This document shows positions 16,429 through 25,070 of a stretch of 33,668 nt of DNA, in pieces. The notes beneath the pieces are model-generated. The model saw nothing but the letters and a program-made list of their open reading frames with translations. It was not told where the DNA came from and did not search any database. How positions within the stretch are numbered: position 1 is the stretch's first letter; every line of letters begins with the position of its first letter. Location of the stretch: the NCBI RefSeq assembly GCF_910578695.1, contig NZ_CAJTQJ010000025.1, forward strand, positions 1 through 33,668, given 5' to 3'. Origin of the DNA: an uncultured Brachyspira sp. (lineage in GTDB: Bacteria; Spirochaetota; Brachyspiria; Brachyspirales; Brachyspiraceae). Position numbers and translations under genes: made by a program.

Positions 16429-16456
16429 GTTATTAGCTATTTTAAAGCGAGTTTAT
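16429..16456 (+). repeat. 28-bp direct repeat, copy 2
   Basis: Identical to 16349-16376. Here the repeat runs into the shorter palindrome TTATCGATAA instead of TTATTGCTAGCAATAA, so the same flank is joined to two different palindromic cores. Confidence 0.9.
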
Positions 16457-16564
16457 CGATAACAATAATAATAAATTATTATTTATTATATTAAAAAACA
16501 TTATACCGCTATATATTTAAGCAATAAAAAAAATATCATATAACTATTATCTAATGAAAATAAA

Positions 16565-16592
16565 TTGTTAAAAAAAATTATTATTGTATAAT
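16565..16592 (+). promoter_or_regulatory. Predicted promoter of the LtaS-like gene
   Basis: TTGTTA (16565-16570), a 16-bp spacer and a perfect TATAAT (16587-16592) lie 35 bp before the start codon at 16627. Confidence 0.55.
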
Positions 16593-16626
16593 ATTTCACA
16601 GTTTAATTTTAGAAATCGGATTTTTT

Positions 16627-18363
16627 ATGAAAAGCGATATATTAAAAAATAATATATTTTATATAATTTCTTTTTTTATGATAGTATCATTATATTATAT
16701 AATAACGCAATTGATATTTCCTGCATTTTCTGTAAATAAAATGAATTTTAGTATTATAGATATTTTATATGTATATTTATTTGCTATAATATCATATATA
16801 CTTTCAAATAAGAATAAATTAATTTCATATACATTTATAATAACTGCTGTATTTTCATTTTTTACAATAGAGCCTCTTGGTATTACAATAGAAGCAAAGC
16901 CTTTGTTTTTTACAGATATGCCTGACTTATATCTTTCTCTTATAGAGGTGCTTCCTTTATATATGAAAATAATAACTATTATTGCTACTATTTTATATTT
17001 TTCACTTTTGCTCTTCTATGCTTTATATTTTGTATACAGACTTTATAAAATATCAAAAACAGATATTAAAAAATTTATTATGATGAGTTTAATAATTGCT
17101 TTTGTAACTTATATATCATTTTTCAGAGCTGTAAAAATAGATTCAGTATATATTGATTATATGTATATAGCTGATAAATACGGAATAATTAATACTATAA
17201 GTTATAGAATATCCTATGATAAATCTATAAAAGTAAATGCAGATAAAAAAAATGTTGAGCTTGCTTATAATTTATTAAAAGAAAGAGAATCAAAAAGGAG
17301 TGTACAAAATTTGATTCTTCCGTATAACAATGATGTGAAAAGAGATGTATTTATAATATTTATGGAATCTTTTTATGATTATGAGCATTTTCTTCCTTTG
17401 ATAGATAAAGATCCTTTCCCTAAAGAATACAGAGAATGGGCAAGCAATTCTACAAAGACAGGACCTAATGATAATTACGGCAGCTTATTTGCAAGAATAT
17501 CATGTCTTACAGCTTCTTCTCCTATATTTCCAAAAAAGCAGAAAACTCCTATATATACAGCTTTGCCTTATTTGATGAAAGAGCATGGATATCATACTAT
17601 AGCTTTAGAAGAATCAGATGTAACTTATTATCTTGATTCATTCTTTCCTAATATCGGAATGGAAGAAATTGTATTTAATATAGGAATTACAAATATAAAA
17701 AATTTTATAAAAACTAATGATTATGATAAGCCTATATTTGCAGCGGGCTTCACATTTATGGGTCATGCAGGAAGTTATGTTGATAATGATTTAAATGCAT
17801 ACAGCAATAATAAGAGATTAATGGAAAAAATAAATAAAAGAGATGTGTCTGTATTTATAGAAACTATGGAAAATTCTGCCCTATCTGCAAAGGATATAAT
17901 AGATACTAAAAATATAATATTAGAAAAATATCCTAATGCAATTATAATATTTAAGCATGATCATTTATATCCTTATTTAAAAACAATAATACATAATTCT
18001 AATATAGATGAAATGATAAAGAAAGATTTTTTTAATTCATATACTATTTCTCCTATGCTTGTATGGAACGGCACAAATGGTTATTATAAATTTGAAGAAG
18101 ACGGATTTCCGCCTGAAAATATACCAATGTTTATAGCTGTTAATACAAAAATTAATTATACAAATTCTATAATATCTCTTTTATATAAAGATAAAACGGA
18201 TAATATTATAAGATTTTATAACGGATTTTATAGTAATGATAATAAAGATATAGTAAGAATAGAGGCAGATAAAGACAGTTTATATTTCAAAGAAAATAAT
18301 GCTCAAAGAATATTATCAGAAGATATATTCAGAGGTAAAAAGTATTTTTATGAATTATATTAA
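16627..18363 (+). CDS. Membrane phosphoglycerol transferase / LtaS-like sulfatase-fold protein
   Basis: A 578-residue membrane enzyme of the alkaline phosphatase superfamily. About five hydrophobic helices fill residues 1-185, followed by an extracytoplasmic sulfatase-type domain: VFIIFMESFYDYEHF, then NYGSLFARISCLTASSPIFP, GYHTIALEESDVTYYLDSFFPNIGM, FTFMGHAGSY and IIIFKHDHLYPYL. The arrangement matches LtaS/MdoB-like transferases that move phosphoglycerol-type headgroups onto surface polymers. The metal-binding GDHxP motif appears as HDHLYP, keeping Asp and His. The threonine nucleophile cannot be placed confidently. It is monocistronic, with its own promoter and a hairpin at 18367-18395. 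The substrate in a spirochaete is unknown. Confidence 0.75.
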   Translation: MKSDILKNNIFYIISFFMIVSLYYIITQLIFPAFSVNKMNFSIIDILYVYLFAIISYILSNKNKLISYTFIITAVFSFFTIEPLGITIEAKPLFFTDMPDLYLSLIEVLPLYMKIITIIATILYFSLLLFYALYFVYRLYKISKTDIKKFIMMSLIIAFVTYISFFRAVKIDSVYIDYMYIADKYGIINTISYRISYDKSIKVNADKKNVELAYNLLKERESKRSVQNLILPYNNDVKRDVFIIFMESFYDYEHFLPLIDKDPFPKEYREWASNSTKTGPNDNYGSLFARISCLTASSPIFPKKQKTPIYTALPYLMKEHGYHTIALEESDVTYYLDSFFPNIGMEEIVFNIGITNIKNFIKTNDYDKPIFAAGFTFMGHAGSYVDNDLNAYSNNKRLMEKINKRDVSVFIETMENSALSAKDIIDTKNIILEKYPNAIIIFKHDHLYPYLKTIIHNSNIDEMIKKDFFNSYTISPMLVWNGTNGYYKFEEDGFPPENIPMFIAVNTKINYTNSIISLLYKDKTDNIIRFYNGFYSNDNKDIVRIEADKDSLYFKENNAQRILSEDIFRGKKYFYELY

Positions 18364-18366
18364 TTA

Positions 18367-18400
18367 ATAAGGATTGGCTTTTTACCAATCCTTATAATTT
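18367..18400. terminator. Terminator between convergent genes
   Basis: An 11-base perfect stem (18367-18377 with 18385-18395) around a seven-base loop lies between the convergent LtaS-like and PepSY-like genes, with flanking A/T runs that could let it act on both strands. Confidence 0.75.
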
Positions 18401-18406
18401 TAATTA

Positions 18407-18844
18407 TCAGTCTAATTTATCGCCTACAATTTTACCGCTGTTATCAACATATACTTCTCTATTATTTGCTAATTTTAATTTATAGCTTAGATATTCTTTA
18501 CTGATTTCTAATATAGCAGTTTGAGCATATTTTTGCTGAACAGTGTTTAATATATTAGCAGGCATAAATTGAGTAGGTAATGGAGAATTTTTTGAAGATA
18601 CATCAGTCCAATCTCCATTTTTGTCAAAATCAACTTCTATTCCGCTGTCTAATTCTACTTTGTATGATCTTCTGTCTTGTTCTGCATAAACTATAGGATC
18701 ATTTGGGAAATTAGCTTTTACAAAATCCTGTGCTTTTCTAGGAAGCTGATTAGCTTGTATTGCTATTTCTCCTGCAAAAATATTAGCTGCAAAAATCATT
18801 ATTATAGATGCTGATAAAATAATGTGTTTTAAATTTTTTTTCAT
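18407..18844 (-). CDS. Secreted PepSY-like (DUF2874) protein
   Basis: A 145-residue exported protein with a signal peptide (about 1-24, ending NIFAG) and two successive PepSY-like units: QLPRKAQDFVKANFPNDPIVYAEQDRRSYKVELDSGIEVDFDKNGDW, then LNTVQQKYAQTAILEISKEYLSYKLKLANNREVYVDNSGKIV. This is the pattern of the small periplasmic 'putative beta-lactamase-inhibitor-like, PepSY-like' proteins common in gut bacteria, whose function is not settled. The ATG is preceded by AAGGAG, and a near-perfect promoter lies at 18880-18908, so it is probably well expressed. Confidence 0.82.
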   Translation of the reverse strand: MKKNLKHIILSASIIMIFAANIFAGEIAIQANQLPRKAQDFVKANFPNDPIVYAEQDRRSYKVELDSGIEVDFDKNGDWTDVSSKNSPLPTQFMPANILNTVQQKYAQTAILEISKEYLSYKLKLANNREVYVDNSGKIVGDKLD

Positions 18845-18879
18845 AAGATAACTCCTTATTGTTTTTTGTTTATATTTAT

Positions 18880-18908
18880 ATTATATGCTATAAATATAGA
18901 TATGTCAA
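18880..18908 (-). promoter_or_regulatory. Consensus sigma-70 promoter of the PepSY-like gene
   Basis: On the minus strand TTGACA (18908-18903), a 17-bp spacer and TATAAT (18885-18880) match both consensus boxes exactly. The start codon is 36 bp downstream. This is the strongest promoter in the window. Confidence 0.8.
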
Positions 18909-19233
18909 GTTATTTTACAATATTTTTAAAAAAAATTTACTTAAAATATAAAAAAGTAAATAAAATGTAAATATTATTTGTATTTTGTAAACATATTTTT
19001 GTATTTTAATTAGTATTTATAATAAAAAATGGTTTAAAATTTATATTTTTATATATAAAAAAGCTTATTTATTTAAAATTAATTTTATATATTACTTTAA
19101 TATATTATTCTTGTTTTATATTTTAAGAGTTGATTTTTGTATATATTAATAAATTTTTAAAAATATAGTTAAAAAAATTGACTTTTTTATAAAAAATATT
19201 AAATTCCCTATATTGAATTAAATAGGAGCAGTT
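18909..19233. other. AT-rich divergent intergenic region
   Basis: Between the PepSY-like promoter and the zinc-ribbon gene the sequence is almost pure A/T with many homopolymer runs. A TTGACT at 19178-19183 could be a -35 box for the zinc-ribbon gene, but no -10 box sits at a good distance. No other feature is seen. Confidence 0.5.
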
Positions 19234-19473
19234 ATGTCGCATAATATTATAGACGGATATAGAAAAATTGAAGGTAATTATCCAACCTATAGAGAGTATT
19301 TGATACATTTTTATTGTAAAGATTGCTCTAATTTTTGGGCAGTAGATGATAAGGAAATTAACATATCAGAAGATGATGATATTACTCAAATTGATGATAT
19401 AATTGAAGATTCAGTATCTCATTGTCCTATATGCGGTTCTACAAATATAACAAGAAGTAATAATAATAATTAA
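19234..19473 (+). CDS. Small zinc-ribbon protein
   Basis: A 79-residue cytoplasmic protein with two CxxC knuckles, YCKDC near residue 28 and CPICG near residue 67, which together should bind one zinc ion. Between them is an acidic stretch (KEINISEDDDITQIDDIIED). The ATG follows AGGAG (19223-19227). The first part of the sequence (NYPTYREYLIHFYCKDCSNFW) does not point me to a named family. It converges with the ankyrin gene. Confidence 0.72.
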   Translation: MSHNIIDGYRKIEGNYPTYREYLIHFYCKDCSNFWAVDDKEINISEDDDITQIDDIIEDSVSHCPICGSTNITRSNNNN

Positions 19474-19520
19474 ATAAAAATAATTTATTTTCTATTTTTT
19501 TGTTTTCTATGATTTATTTC

Positions 19521-19985
19521 TTATGATTTATTTTCTATAAATTCTATGATTTCTTTGTATTCCATATCTTTAGCTATACTGAGAGCATCTTTATAGTCTT
19601 CATTTTTTATTTGTAAATTTGCACCGCTTTCTATTAATATTTGAGAGGCTTTTATATTATTATTTTTTACAGCTATTATCAAAGCACTGTCTCCTCTAAC
19701 ATCTGTTTCATTAATACTAGCACCATTTTTTATTAAATATTCTATAGTTTCTACAGCACCGTCTTCAGCTGCATACATTAAAGGGGTTTTATTGCTGAAA
19801 TCTTTTGAATTGATATTTACACCTAAGGCTATTAATTTTTTTATTTTTTTAATATCTCCGTACAGGCAGGCTATATGTATATTATCAGAACTTTCTATTT
19901 TTATATTTTTGCTTATCTTTTTTATTATAGTCCATAATATTATTACAGCTGCTATTACAATTATGACTGTATTATTGAGATTCAT
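19521..19985 (-). CDS. Membrane-anchored ankyrin-repeat protein
   Basis: A 154-residue protein with an N-terminal membrane helix (about 5-23, NTVIIVIAAVIILWTII) followed by four ankyrin-type units: DNIHIACLYGDIKKIKKLIALGVNIN, NKTPLMYAAEDGAVETIEYLIKNGASIN, GDSALIIAVKNNNIKASQILIESGANL, and a shorter C-terminal capping unit. Ankyrin repeats bind protein partners; no partner is evident. I preferred the ATG at 19985 because GGAA lies six bases before it; a TTG at 19997 and an ATG at 19991 are in frame. A promoter at 20009-20037 suggests independent transcription from dhaM upstream. Confidence 0.82.
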   Translation of the reverse strand: MNLNNTVIIVIAAVIILWTIIKKISKNIKIESSDNIHIACLYGDIKKIKKLIALGVNINSKDFSNKTPLMYAAEDGAVETIEYLIKNGASINETDVRGDSALIIAVKNNNIKASQILIESGANLQIKNEDYKDALSIAKDMEYKEIIEFIENKS

Positions 19986-20008
19986 TGTCATTTCCAAATT
20001 TAAATAAA

Positions 20009-20037
20009 ATTATACCCCTAGTATATTTATAAAACAA
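20009..20037 (-). promoter_or_regulatory. Predicted promoter of the ankyrin gene
   Basis: On the minus strand TTGTTT (20037-20032), a 17-bp spacer and TATAAT (20014-20009) precede the ankyrin start by about 24 bp. Confidence 0.55.
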
Positions 20038-20061
20038 TGCAAAACTGCTGCAGTAAAACAA

Positions 20062-21507
20062 TTATTTATTTAAATAAATGACTTTCCCTTCATCATTTTT
20101 TGTATCTATTACTATATCTCTTCCATCAAGCTGTTTGGCAGAAGGGAATATAATATAAGGTATATTCAATGATTTTAATAGTATTGCCGCATGCGAAATC
20201 GAACTTCCATTTATAGAAATAACACCTTTTATATTCTTTCTTATTTCAGTTACAATAGAGGCATATATATTATCTACTATGAGTATTATATTATTTTCAT
20301 TAGGCATATTGATTTTTTCATTCAGCAGATATTTTAATACTTGATATAATATATCCTCTATATCATATTTTCTTTCTTTTATGTATCCATCATCTAAAGA
20401 ATCAAAACTTTTAAATATATTTCTCATCACACTATTATATGAATAGGCAGCAGAATATTTTTTATTATCTATTAAATCATACACCTCTTTTAAAACATAA
20501 TCATCAAAAAGCATTGATATATATGTTTCAAATATAAGATATTCATTATTTTGAAGATTCTTCTGCTCTATTATATTTTTTTGTTCTAACAGATCTTTTT
20601 TTACACTGTCGATTGCTGCATTAAATTTTTCTTTTTCTAAACAACTGTCTTTTATATATTCTTTTTTGACATTTATATTGAAGTACATATACATAGCTTT
20701 TCCGCTTACATTACCATCAGAAACTACTGTAAAATTACTGTCTATATTTTTCTTCTTAATATTTTTCTTTCTATTTTCAATTTTTCCATTAACTAGATAT
20801 TCAAATTTTGACAAAACTTCTTCTGCATCAGGTCCTTTAGCATATATTTCCATTATATCGCCGTATTCTATATTTAATAATGTTACTTTAGTTACGCTAT
20901 CGGCAGATACAGGAGGCTTATGCTTAGTTTTATTAGATATATATACATCGCTTTTTGAATTGGCTATTATATTAATAAACATAAAAACAGGTCTTGCATG
21001 AAAGCCATTTTCTAATAATATTTTATACTCGCCTTTAATATAATCTTTAAGCTCTGTATCTTTTGGAATTTTATTATTAAATGTATAATCACTTGTGTCT
21101 TTCACATAAGATATTTTTGATGTTAAGCTATTTAAAGATGCATTAATAACTTCATCTATACTTTTTCCTAAAGAAGATTCTAAAGCAGCATTTATACCGC
21201 CTTCTATAAACGGTGCAGAGGTAATTCTGACATTTTGCGATTTTTCTTCATCATCAAGCATTGATAGTGCAAGTTCGGAATTTGTCAAAGCACTTCCAAA
21301 ATCGCAGAATATTATAACTCCGTCATCAGAATATACATTTTTTAAAGCATTAAGAATTTCATAAGCATCAGTACCAAATTCCTTATGATTATTTCTCATT
21401 CCTCCCGAAAACGATATTTTTATATTTGCCTTTACAGTATCTTTTATATATTTTGCTGTAATTTCAGCGAGTTTATAGCTATGAGAAACAAATATTAAAC
21501 TAACCAT
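20062..21507 (-). CDS. dhaM: DhaM-like phosphoryl carrier: EIIA-mannose, HPr and EI N-terminal domains fused
   Basis: A 481-residue multiphosphoryl protein resembling DhaM, which passes phosphate from PEP (via EI and HPr) to dihydroxyacetone kinase. Residues 1-130 are the EIIA/DhaM domain with His9 in FVSHSYKLAE and the GVIIFCDFGSALTN segment; 155-245 are an HPr domain with active His170 in NGFHARPV; 265-481 resemble the N-terminal half of enzyme I, with the swivel histidine near 439 in GSSISHAAILLKS. The PEP-binding half of EI is absent, as in other long DhaM proteins. ATG 21507 follows AAAGGA; 15 upstream in-frame codons are unlikely. No dhaK or dhaL is in the window, so it may serve a distant kinase or act as a regulator. 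Confidence 0.85.
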   Translation of the reverse strand: MVSLIFVSHSYKLAEITAKYIKDTVKANIKISFSGGMRNNHKEFGTDAYEILNALKNVYSDDGVIIFCDFGSALTNSELALSMLDDEEKSQNVRITSAPFIEGGINAALESSLGKSIDEVINASLNSLTSKISYVKDTSDYTFNNKIPKDTELKDYIKGEYKILLENGFHARPVFMFINIIANSKSDVYISNKTKHKPPVSADSVTKVTLLNIEYGDIMEIYAKGPDAEEVLSKFEYLVNGKIENRKKNIKKKNIDSNFTVVSDGNVSGKAMYMYFNINVKKEYIKDSCLEKEKFNAAIDSVKKDLLEQKNIIEQKNLQNNEYLIFETYISMLFDDYVLKEVYDLIDNKKYSAAYSYNSVMRNIFKSFDSLDDGYIKERKYDIEDILYQVLKYLLNEKINMPNENNIILIVDNIYASIVTEIRKNIKGVISINGSSISHAAILLKSLNIPYIIFPSAKQLDGRDIVIDTKNDEGKVIYLNK

Positions 21508-21584
21508 ATTAATTCCTTTTAATATAATTTTATTGATTTTTAATATCATCAATTTAAGAATAAGATGAGATTTAGCCTGATTTT

Positions 21585-21644
21585 TTACTTGTATATGTAT
21601 GCTTCATACTTGAGATTAGTAATATTATTGATTATTTTTTTCAT
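21585..21644 (-). CDS. 19-residue ORF in the dhaM leader, possible leader peptide
   Basis: In the 5' leader of dhaM an ATG at 21644 has a perfectly placed GGAG (21655-21652, seven bases away) and encodes MKKIINNITNLKYEAYIYK before a TAA. The stop is about 77 bp before the dhaM start. Its position between the predicted promoter and dhaM suggests a leader peptide or upstream regulatory ORF. No homology is claimed. Confidence 0.4.
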   Translation of the reverse strand: MKKIINNITNLKYEAYIYK

Positions 21645-21688
21645 AAATATTCTCCAATTTTACTAAATTATGATATTATGCTTTTTAT

Positions 21689-21716
21689 ATTATAAAATAC
21701 ATATATCTTTTTGCAA
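21689..21716 (-). promoter_or_regulatory. Predicted promoter of the dhaM transcript
   Basis: On the minus strand TTGCAA (21716-21711), a 16-bp spacer and TATAAT (21694-21689). The resulting leader would be about 175 nt and include the 19-codon ORF. Confidence 0.5.
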
Positions 21717-21843
21717 GATATTATCAAAGAATTTATATTAATTTAGTTAAAAATTAAAACTATATTCTTAAGTATTATTTTTATATAAATAAAAAATATA
21801 GTATATTTGCAATATTATTTTTTTATAAATTTATTAAATTTGC

Positions 21844-21872
21844 TTGCAATTATTGAATAATAATAGTATTAT
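21844..21872 (+). promoter_or_regulatory. Predicted promoter of the HEAT-repeat gene
   Basis: TTGCAA (21844-21849), a 17-bp spacer and TATTAT (21867-21872) lie 33 bp before the start codon. It is divergent from the dhaM promoter. Confidence 0.5.
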
Positions 21873-21904
21873 TAGTAGAACTTAATATATTAAGGGGTTG
21901 TATA

Positions 21905-22585
21905 ATGCTCAAGAAAATATTTATTGTAACATTAATGTTGGCATTTTCTTTATCATCTATTTTTGCCCAAGAAACAGCATCGGGCGGTAATAAGCCTAGA
22001 GAAGAATTATCTCAAAATTTTGTAGATGCTTTAGCAAATCAAGATGAAAAACTTTTAATAGCTGCTATTGAAAGCGGAAGTCCTGAGGTAAAAGCTATGT
22101 GCTTTAAAGCTTTAGGCGAAAAAGGTGCTAGTTCTGAAAATTTATTATTGGCAATTAACAGATATGTAAGTTATGGTTTGAATTCTCCTTCAAAGCAGAA
22201 TTCTGATTCTATGGTTCGCTATCAGGCTTTGCAGGCTGCAAAAGCTGCTAAATCAGAAACTTCTGTAAAATATATATCTGAAATGCTTTATTCTGAACAG
22301 GAAATTTCTAATATTATAGCTGCTGCTCAGGCATTAGGCGAAATAGGAAGTTCTAAAGGCGTACCTGCTTTGCTTTTCCAATTAAGATTAGCTAAAACTC
22401 AGGCTGTAGTTTATGAAACTGCTGTTGCTTTAGGTAAAATAGGCGATCAGGCTGCTTTAAGCGATTTAATAGATTTAGCTCAGAATGATCAGTACTTTGT
22501 TGTTGTCAGACAGGCTGCTGTTGATGCTATAAAAAATATTAAGCCTGCTTCAGGCGGCGGAAACACTGGCGGCACTGCTGAGTAA
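21905..22585 (+). CDS. Exported HEAT-repeat protein
   Basis: A 226-residue protein with a cleavable signal peptide (about 1-21, SLSSIFA) and HEAT/PBS-lyase-type helical repeats: SPEVKAMCFKALGEKGAS, DSMVRYQALQAAKAAKSETSVKYISEML, EISNIIAAAQALGEIGSSKGVPALL, QAVVYETAVALGKIGDQAALSDLI and YFVVVRQAAVDAIKNI. It ends in a Gly-rich tail. Such periplasmic repeats usually form protein-binding solenoids; the partner is unknown. It has a strong AAGGGG ribosome binding site, its own promoter and a terminator at 22631-22663. Confidence 0.85.
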   Translation: MLKKIFIVTLMLAFSLSSIFAQETASGGNKPREELSQNFVDALANQDEKLLIAAIESGSPEVKAMCFKALGEKGASSENLLLAINRYVSYGLNSPSKQNSDSMVRYQALQAAKAAKSETSVKYISEMLYSEQEISNIIAAAQALGEIGSSKGVPALLFQLRLAKTQAVVYETAVALGKIGDQAALSDLIDLAQNDQYFVVVRQAAVDAIKNIKPASGGGNTGGTAE

Positions 22586-22630
22586 TTTGCTTAAACATAA
22601 TAAATAAAAACATTAATTTAGTTTTGAATA

Positions 22631-22663
22631 AAAAAAGTCTGTCTTATATAGGCAGGCTTTTTT
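22631..22663 (+). terminator. Rho-independent terminator of the HEAT-repeat gene
   Basis: AGTCTGTCT and AGGCAGGCT pair (with G-U pairs) around a short loop, preceded by A-run and followed by a run of seven T ending at 22663. Confidence 0.85.
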
Positions 22664-22803
22664 ATAATTATTGCTAATTGTATCATATCAGATAATAGTA
22701 TCATTTGAATAATCATTTAGGTTTAGAACATTATCTTAGTTCATAAATATAAAAGTAATAAAATAAAAAGTATATGCACTTTTTTGTTAAAAATATTTTA
22801 TAA

Positions 22804-22845
22804 TTGAAATTTTTATAATTTTAATTTATGATACGCAAATCATAA
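22804..22845 (+). promoter_or_regulatory. Predicted promoter with an overlapping dyad, lipoprotein A
   Basis: TTGAAA (22804-22809), a 17-bp spacer and TATGAT (22827-22832). The -10 box forms one arm of the inverted repeat TTATGAT (22826-22832) / ATCATAA (22839-22845), which could be an operator. The lipoprotein start is 47 bp beyond the -10. Confidence 0.4.
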
Positions 22846-22879
22846 TACATACATAAAATAAAAGGTAAAAAGATAAAAA

Positions 22880-24820
22880 ATGAAAACAGTTTTTTCTATT
22901 ATTACAATGCTATTTTTAATGATTGCTGTAATTTCCTGCGGCGGCGGTAGCAAAGAAATAAATCAAACATCACAAAATACTAATTCTCAGACTTCAGTTT
23001 TATCAGATAATCAAAAAGCAGAATCTAAAAAAGAATTTTTTGATATGAAATATGTTTATAAAGGAATTAGAGCAGATAAATCTAAATGTGATGAAGAGAT
23101 TAAAAATTTAAGAGAGTATAATGAAGAAACAAAAAGAAATTTTGATTTTCTTAATAGGAAATTTGCCAATGATGATGAAAGAAAAAAATATTCTATAGAG
23201 TTTATATCGAATGTTAATTATGATCCTTTCAGCAGAGTATTCAGCAGCTGGGATAAGTATAATGAAGATTTTACAGAATATTATGCAGCTGAATATTTAT
23301 ATGCTGAGCAGAATTTGGCATTAAAAAAAGCAAGAGAGGAATTATTAAAATTAAATAAAAAAGATGCTGATATTTATTTGGCTTTATTCTTATCGCATTT
23401 TGCTTGTGATTCGCTTTATTATTTTGAAGAAGAAAAAAAATATTTAATAGAATGGAAAAAAGCAGGCGGTACTAATATAGCTATGATGATAGAAAAATAT
23501 GATGATGATAATGCTTACAGCAATAAGATGAAATTAGTTAATTATATAATAGAAGCTCCTAATTCTTTAAGAGCAGAAAAATTAATTGCTGATGCTTATA
23601 AAGATAATTTCTATAGATATATTTCAAAAAATACTGGATATATAGATTTATTTAATGAAAATAATTATTCTTTAACTTCAATTGAATATGAAGGTACAGC
23701 CAGATTATCCTCATTAATAAGTATTCCTGAAATTTTTAATGAAAATATAATAAACAAATATATAAAAACTTATGTTACAAATAGATTAAGTGATGATAAA
23801 ATAAAAGACTATTTACCATATTATCAAAATTATTATAATATATATGATGGAGATGGTTATAATGAATGGAACGAACTTAGTTTTATTGAGTTTAATAAAA
23901 ATACATTTGTAGTTGAATCAGGAAATGAAGGACTAGTAAATATGCATTATTATAATACTCAGTTTATGAATAATCATATATATGCTTCATTTAAACAAAT
24001 AAAAAATTATAATTTCAGACTTGGAGATATAGATAAAGCAGAATCTGCTGAAATTAATTCAATTTCTATGAATGATTTGAAAGATTATACTAAAGGCTCT
24101 AAATTTATAAGTTTCGGTAAATTTAATGAAGAAGAATATTCATCTTATATAGGCGAAGCAATGGGATGGCCTTTGCATTCCGTATATTTCTTTTTATGCG
24201 ATATAAATAATGACGGTAAAGAAGAATTAATGCTTTCAGGCGAATATATATATTCAGGAGGAAGAGGCGGCACAGTGAATTATACTCTGCTTTTAAAAGA
24301 TAATTTAGAAATAGATTTTGATTCAGAAATAGGCAGGCTTATTAATGATAATGGTCTTCAAGATTTACATTGTATTCAAAAGATATATACTGAAGATGGT
24401 AAAAATAAAATATTTTTATTAAATAAATCTTCTAATGAGGCTTTTGATATATTCATTGATAAGAATGAAATAAAGAATGCAGAATATTTTGACTATATCA
24501 TATATAATTATCAGCCTAAATTGGAATGGAAAGGAAGCATACTTAACGGAGTACCAGAAGGAGCTTTAAAAACTGATGCTAGTTTTGATATGTCTAAAGC
24601 AGAAAATGCATCAGATAAAGCAATAGTATCAGACAGAACTTTGAGAATGGCTGACAAACTTATAAGCGATGCATATTTTGCTGCAAAAGAAACTTTAGAT
24701 AAAGAAGGACAGGAAGAATTATTAAAGAAAAGAAGGGCTGAAATAAAAGCTATTTGGGAAGCAAAAGGAGATATTAAAGCAATAGAAACTGAAATGCTGA
24801 ATATTTTAGGTATACAATGA
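22880..24820 (+). CDS. Large lipoprotein of a local paralogous family (copy A)
   Basis: A 646-residue lipoprotein: signal peptide with lipobox VISC (Cys20) and a Gly/Ser/Asn/Gln-rich tether. I recognise no named family for the whole protein. Conserved with copy B (25071-27098) are the start of the mature region (EFFDMKYVYKGIRADKSK), an alpha-helical part (ALKKAREELLKLNKKDAD, LSHFACDSLY) and a C-terminal domain with a calcium-loop-like DINNDGKEEL at about 441, resembling FG-GAP or EF-hand loops. The last 97 residues (from about W552) are identical to copy B. The middle (about 255-430) has diverged. It is probably surface or periplasmic; function unknown. Confidence 0.8.
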   Translation: MKTVFSIITMLFLMIAVISCGGGSKEINQTSQNTNSQTSVLSDNQKAESKKEFFDMKYVYKGIRADKSKCDEEIKNLREYNEETKRNFDFLNRKFANDDERKKYSIEFISNVNYDPFSRVFSSWDKYNEDFTEYYAAEYLYAEQNLALKKAREELLKLNKKDADIYLALFLSHFACDSLYYFEEEKKYLIEWKKAGGTNIAMMIEKYDDDNAYSNKMKLVNYIIEAPNSLRAEKLIADAYKDNFYRYISKNTGYIDLFNENNYSLTSIEYEGTARLSSLISIPEIFNENIINKYIKTYVTNRLSDDKIKDYLPYYQNYYNIYDGDGYNEWNELSFIEFNKNTFVVESGNEGLVNMHYYNTQFMNNHIYASFKQIKNYNFRLGDIDKAESAEINSISMNDLKDYTKGSKFISFGKFNEEEYSSYIGEAMGWPLHSVYFFLCDINNDGKEELMLSGEYIYSGGRGGTVNYTLLLKDNLEIDFDSEIGRLINDNGLQDLHCIQKIYTEDGKNKIFLLNKSSNEAFDIFIDKNEIKNAEYFDYIIYNYQPKLEWKGSILNGVPEGALKTDASFDMSKAENASDKAIVSDRTLRMADKLISDAYFAAKETLDKEGQEELLKKRRAEIKAIWEAKGDIKAIETEMLNILGIQ

Positions 24821-24849
24821 TTTGTTAGTATTTTTTAGCTATAATATTA
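24526..24849 (+). repeat. 324-bp near-identical block, copy A
   Basis: This block covers the last 98 codons of lipoprotein A, its stop and 29 bp downstream. It matches 26804-27127 with only two substitutions that I can find (one near 24618, one at 24824), while the sequences just outside are clearly different. Confidence 0.9.
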
Positions 24850-25070
24850 AATACATATAAAATATAATTGAAATCAAATGTATTAGAAAATACATTAACA
24901 AAAATAATATAAAATTGTATAGATATATAATAAAAAAATTCAGCATAAAAATATAAAATAGATGTTTTTATAATATATTTAAATATAAGAATAATTATAA
25001 CTATATGGAAAAAATCTATTAAAATTATAGTATTAAATCAAGTGAATGAAGTCTTAAAAATGGAGCGGTT

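Larger units (their letters stand above)
16091..16564. other. Gene-free AT-rich stretch with nested repeats
   Basis: No coding frame of useful length is seen between the clpC terminator and the promoter at 16565. The notable content is a small cluster of less AT-rich sequence at 16318-16456: the dyad GTGTC-A-GACAC (16318-16328), a 28-bp direct repeat and several nested palindromes. The rest is low-complexity A/T sequence. Confidence 0.7.

Noticed and set aside
16349..16456. CRISPR-like repeat pair
   Set aside because: Only two copies, an 80-bp period with internal palindromes, no third repeat and no cas genes.
20049..20059. ACTGC-T-GCAGT dyad between dhaM and the ankyrin gene as a terminator
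   Set aside because: Only five-base arms and no T-run in either direction.
20666..21001. Plus-strand open frame of 111 codons within dhaM
   Set aside because: Antisense to the HPr and EI-like domains, which have clear active-site motifs on the other strand.
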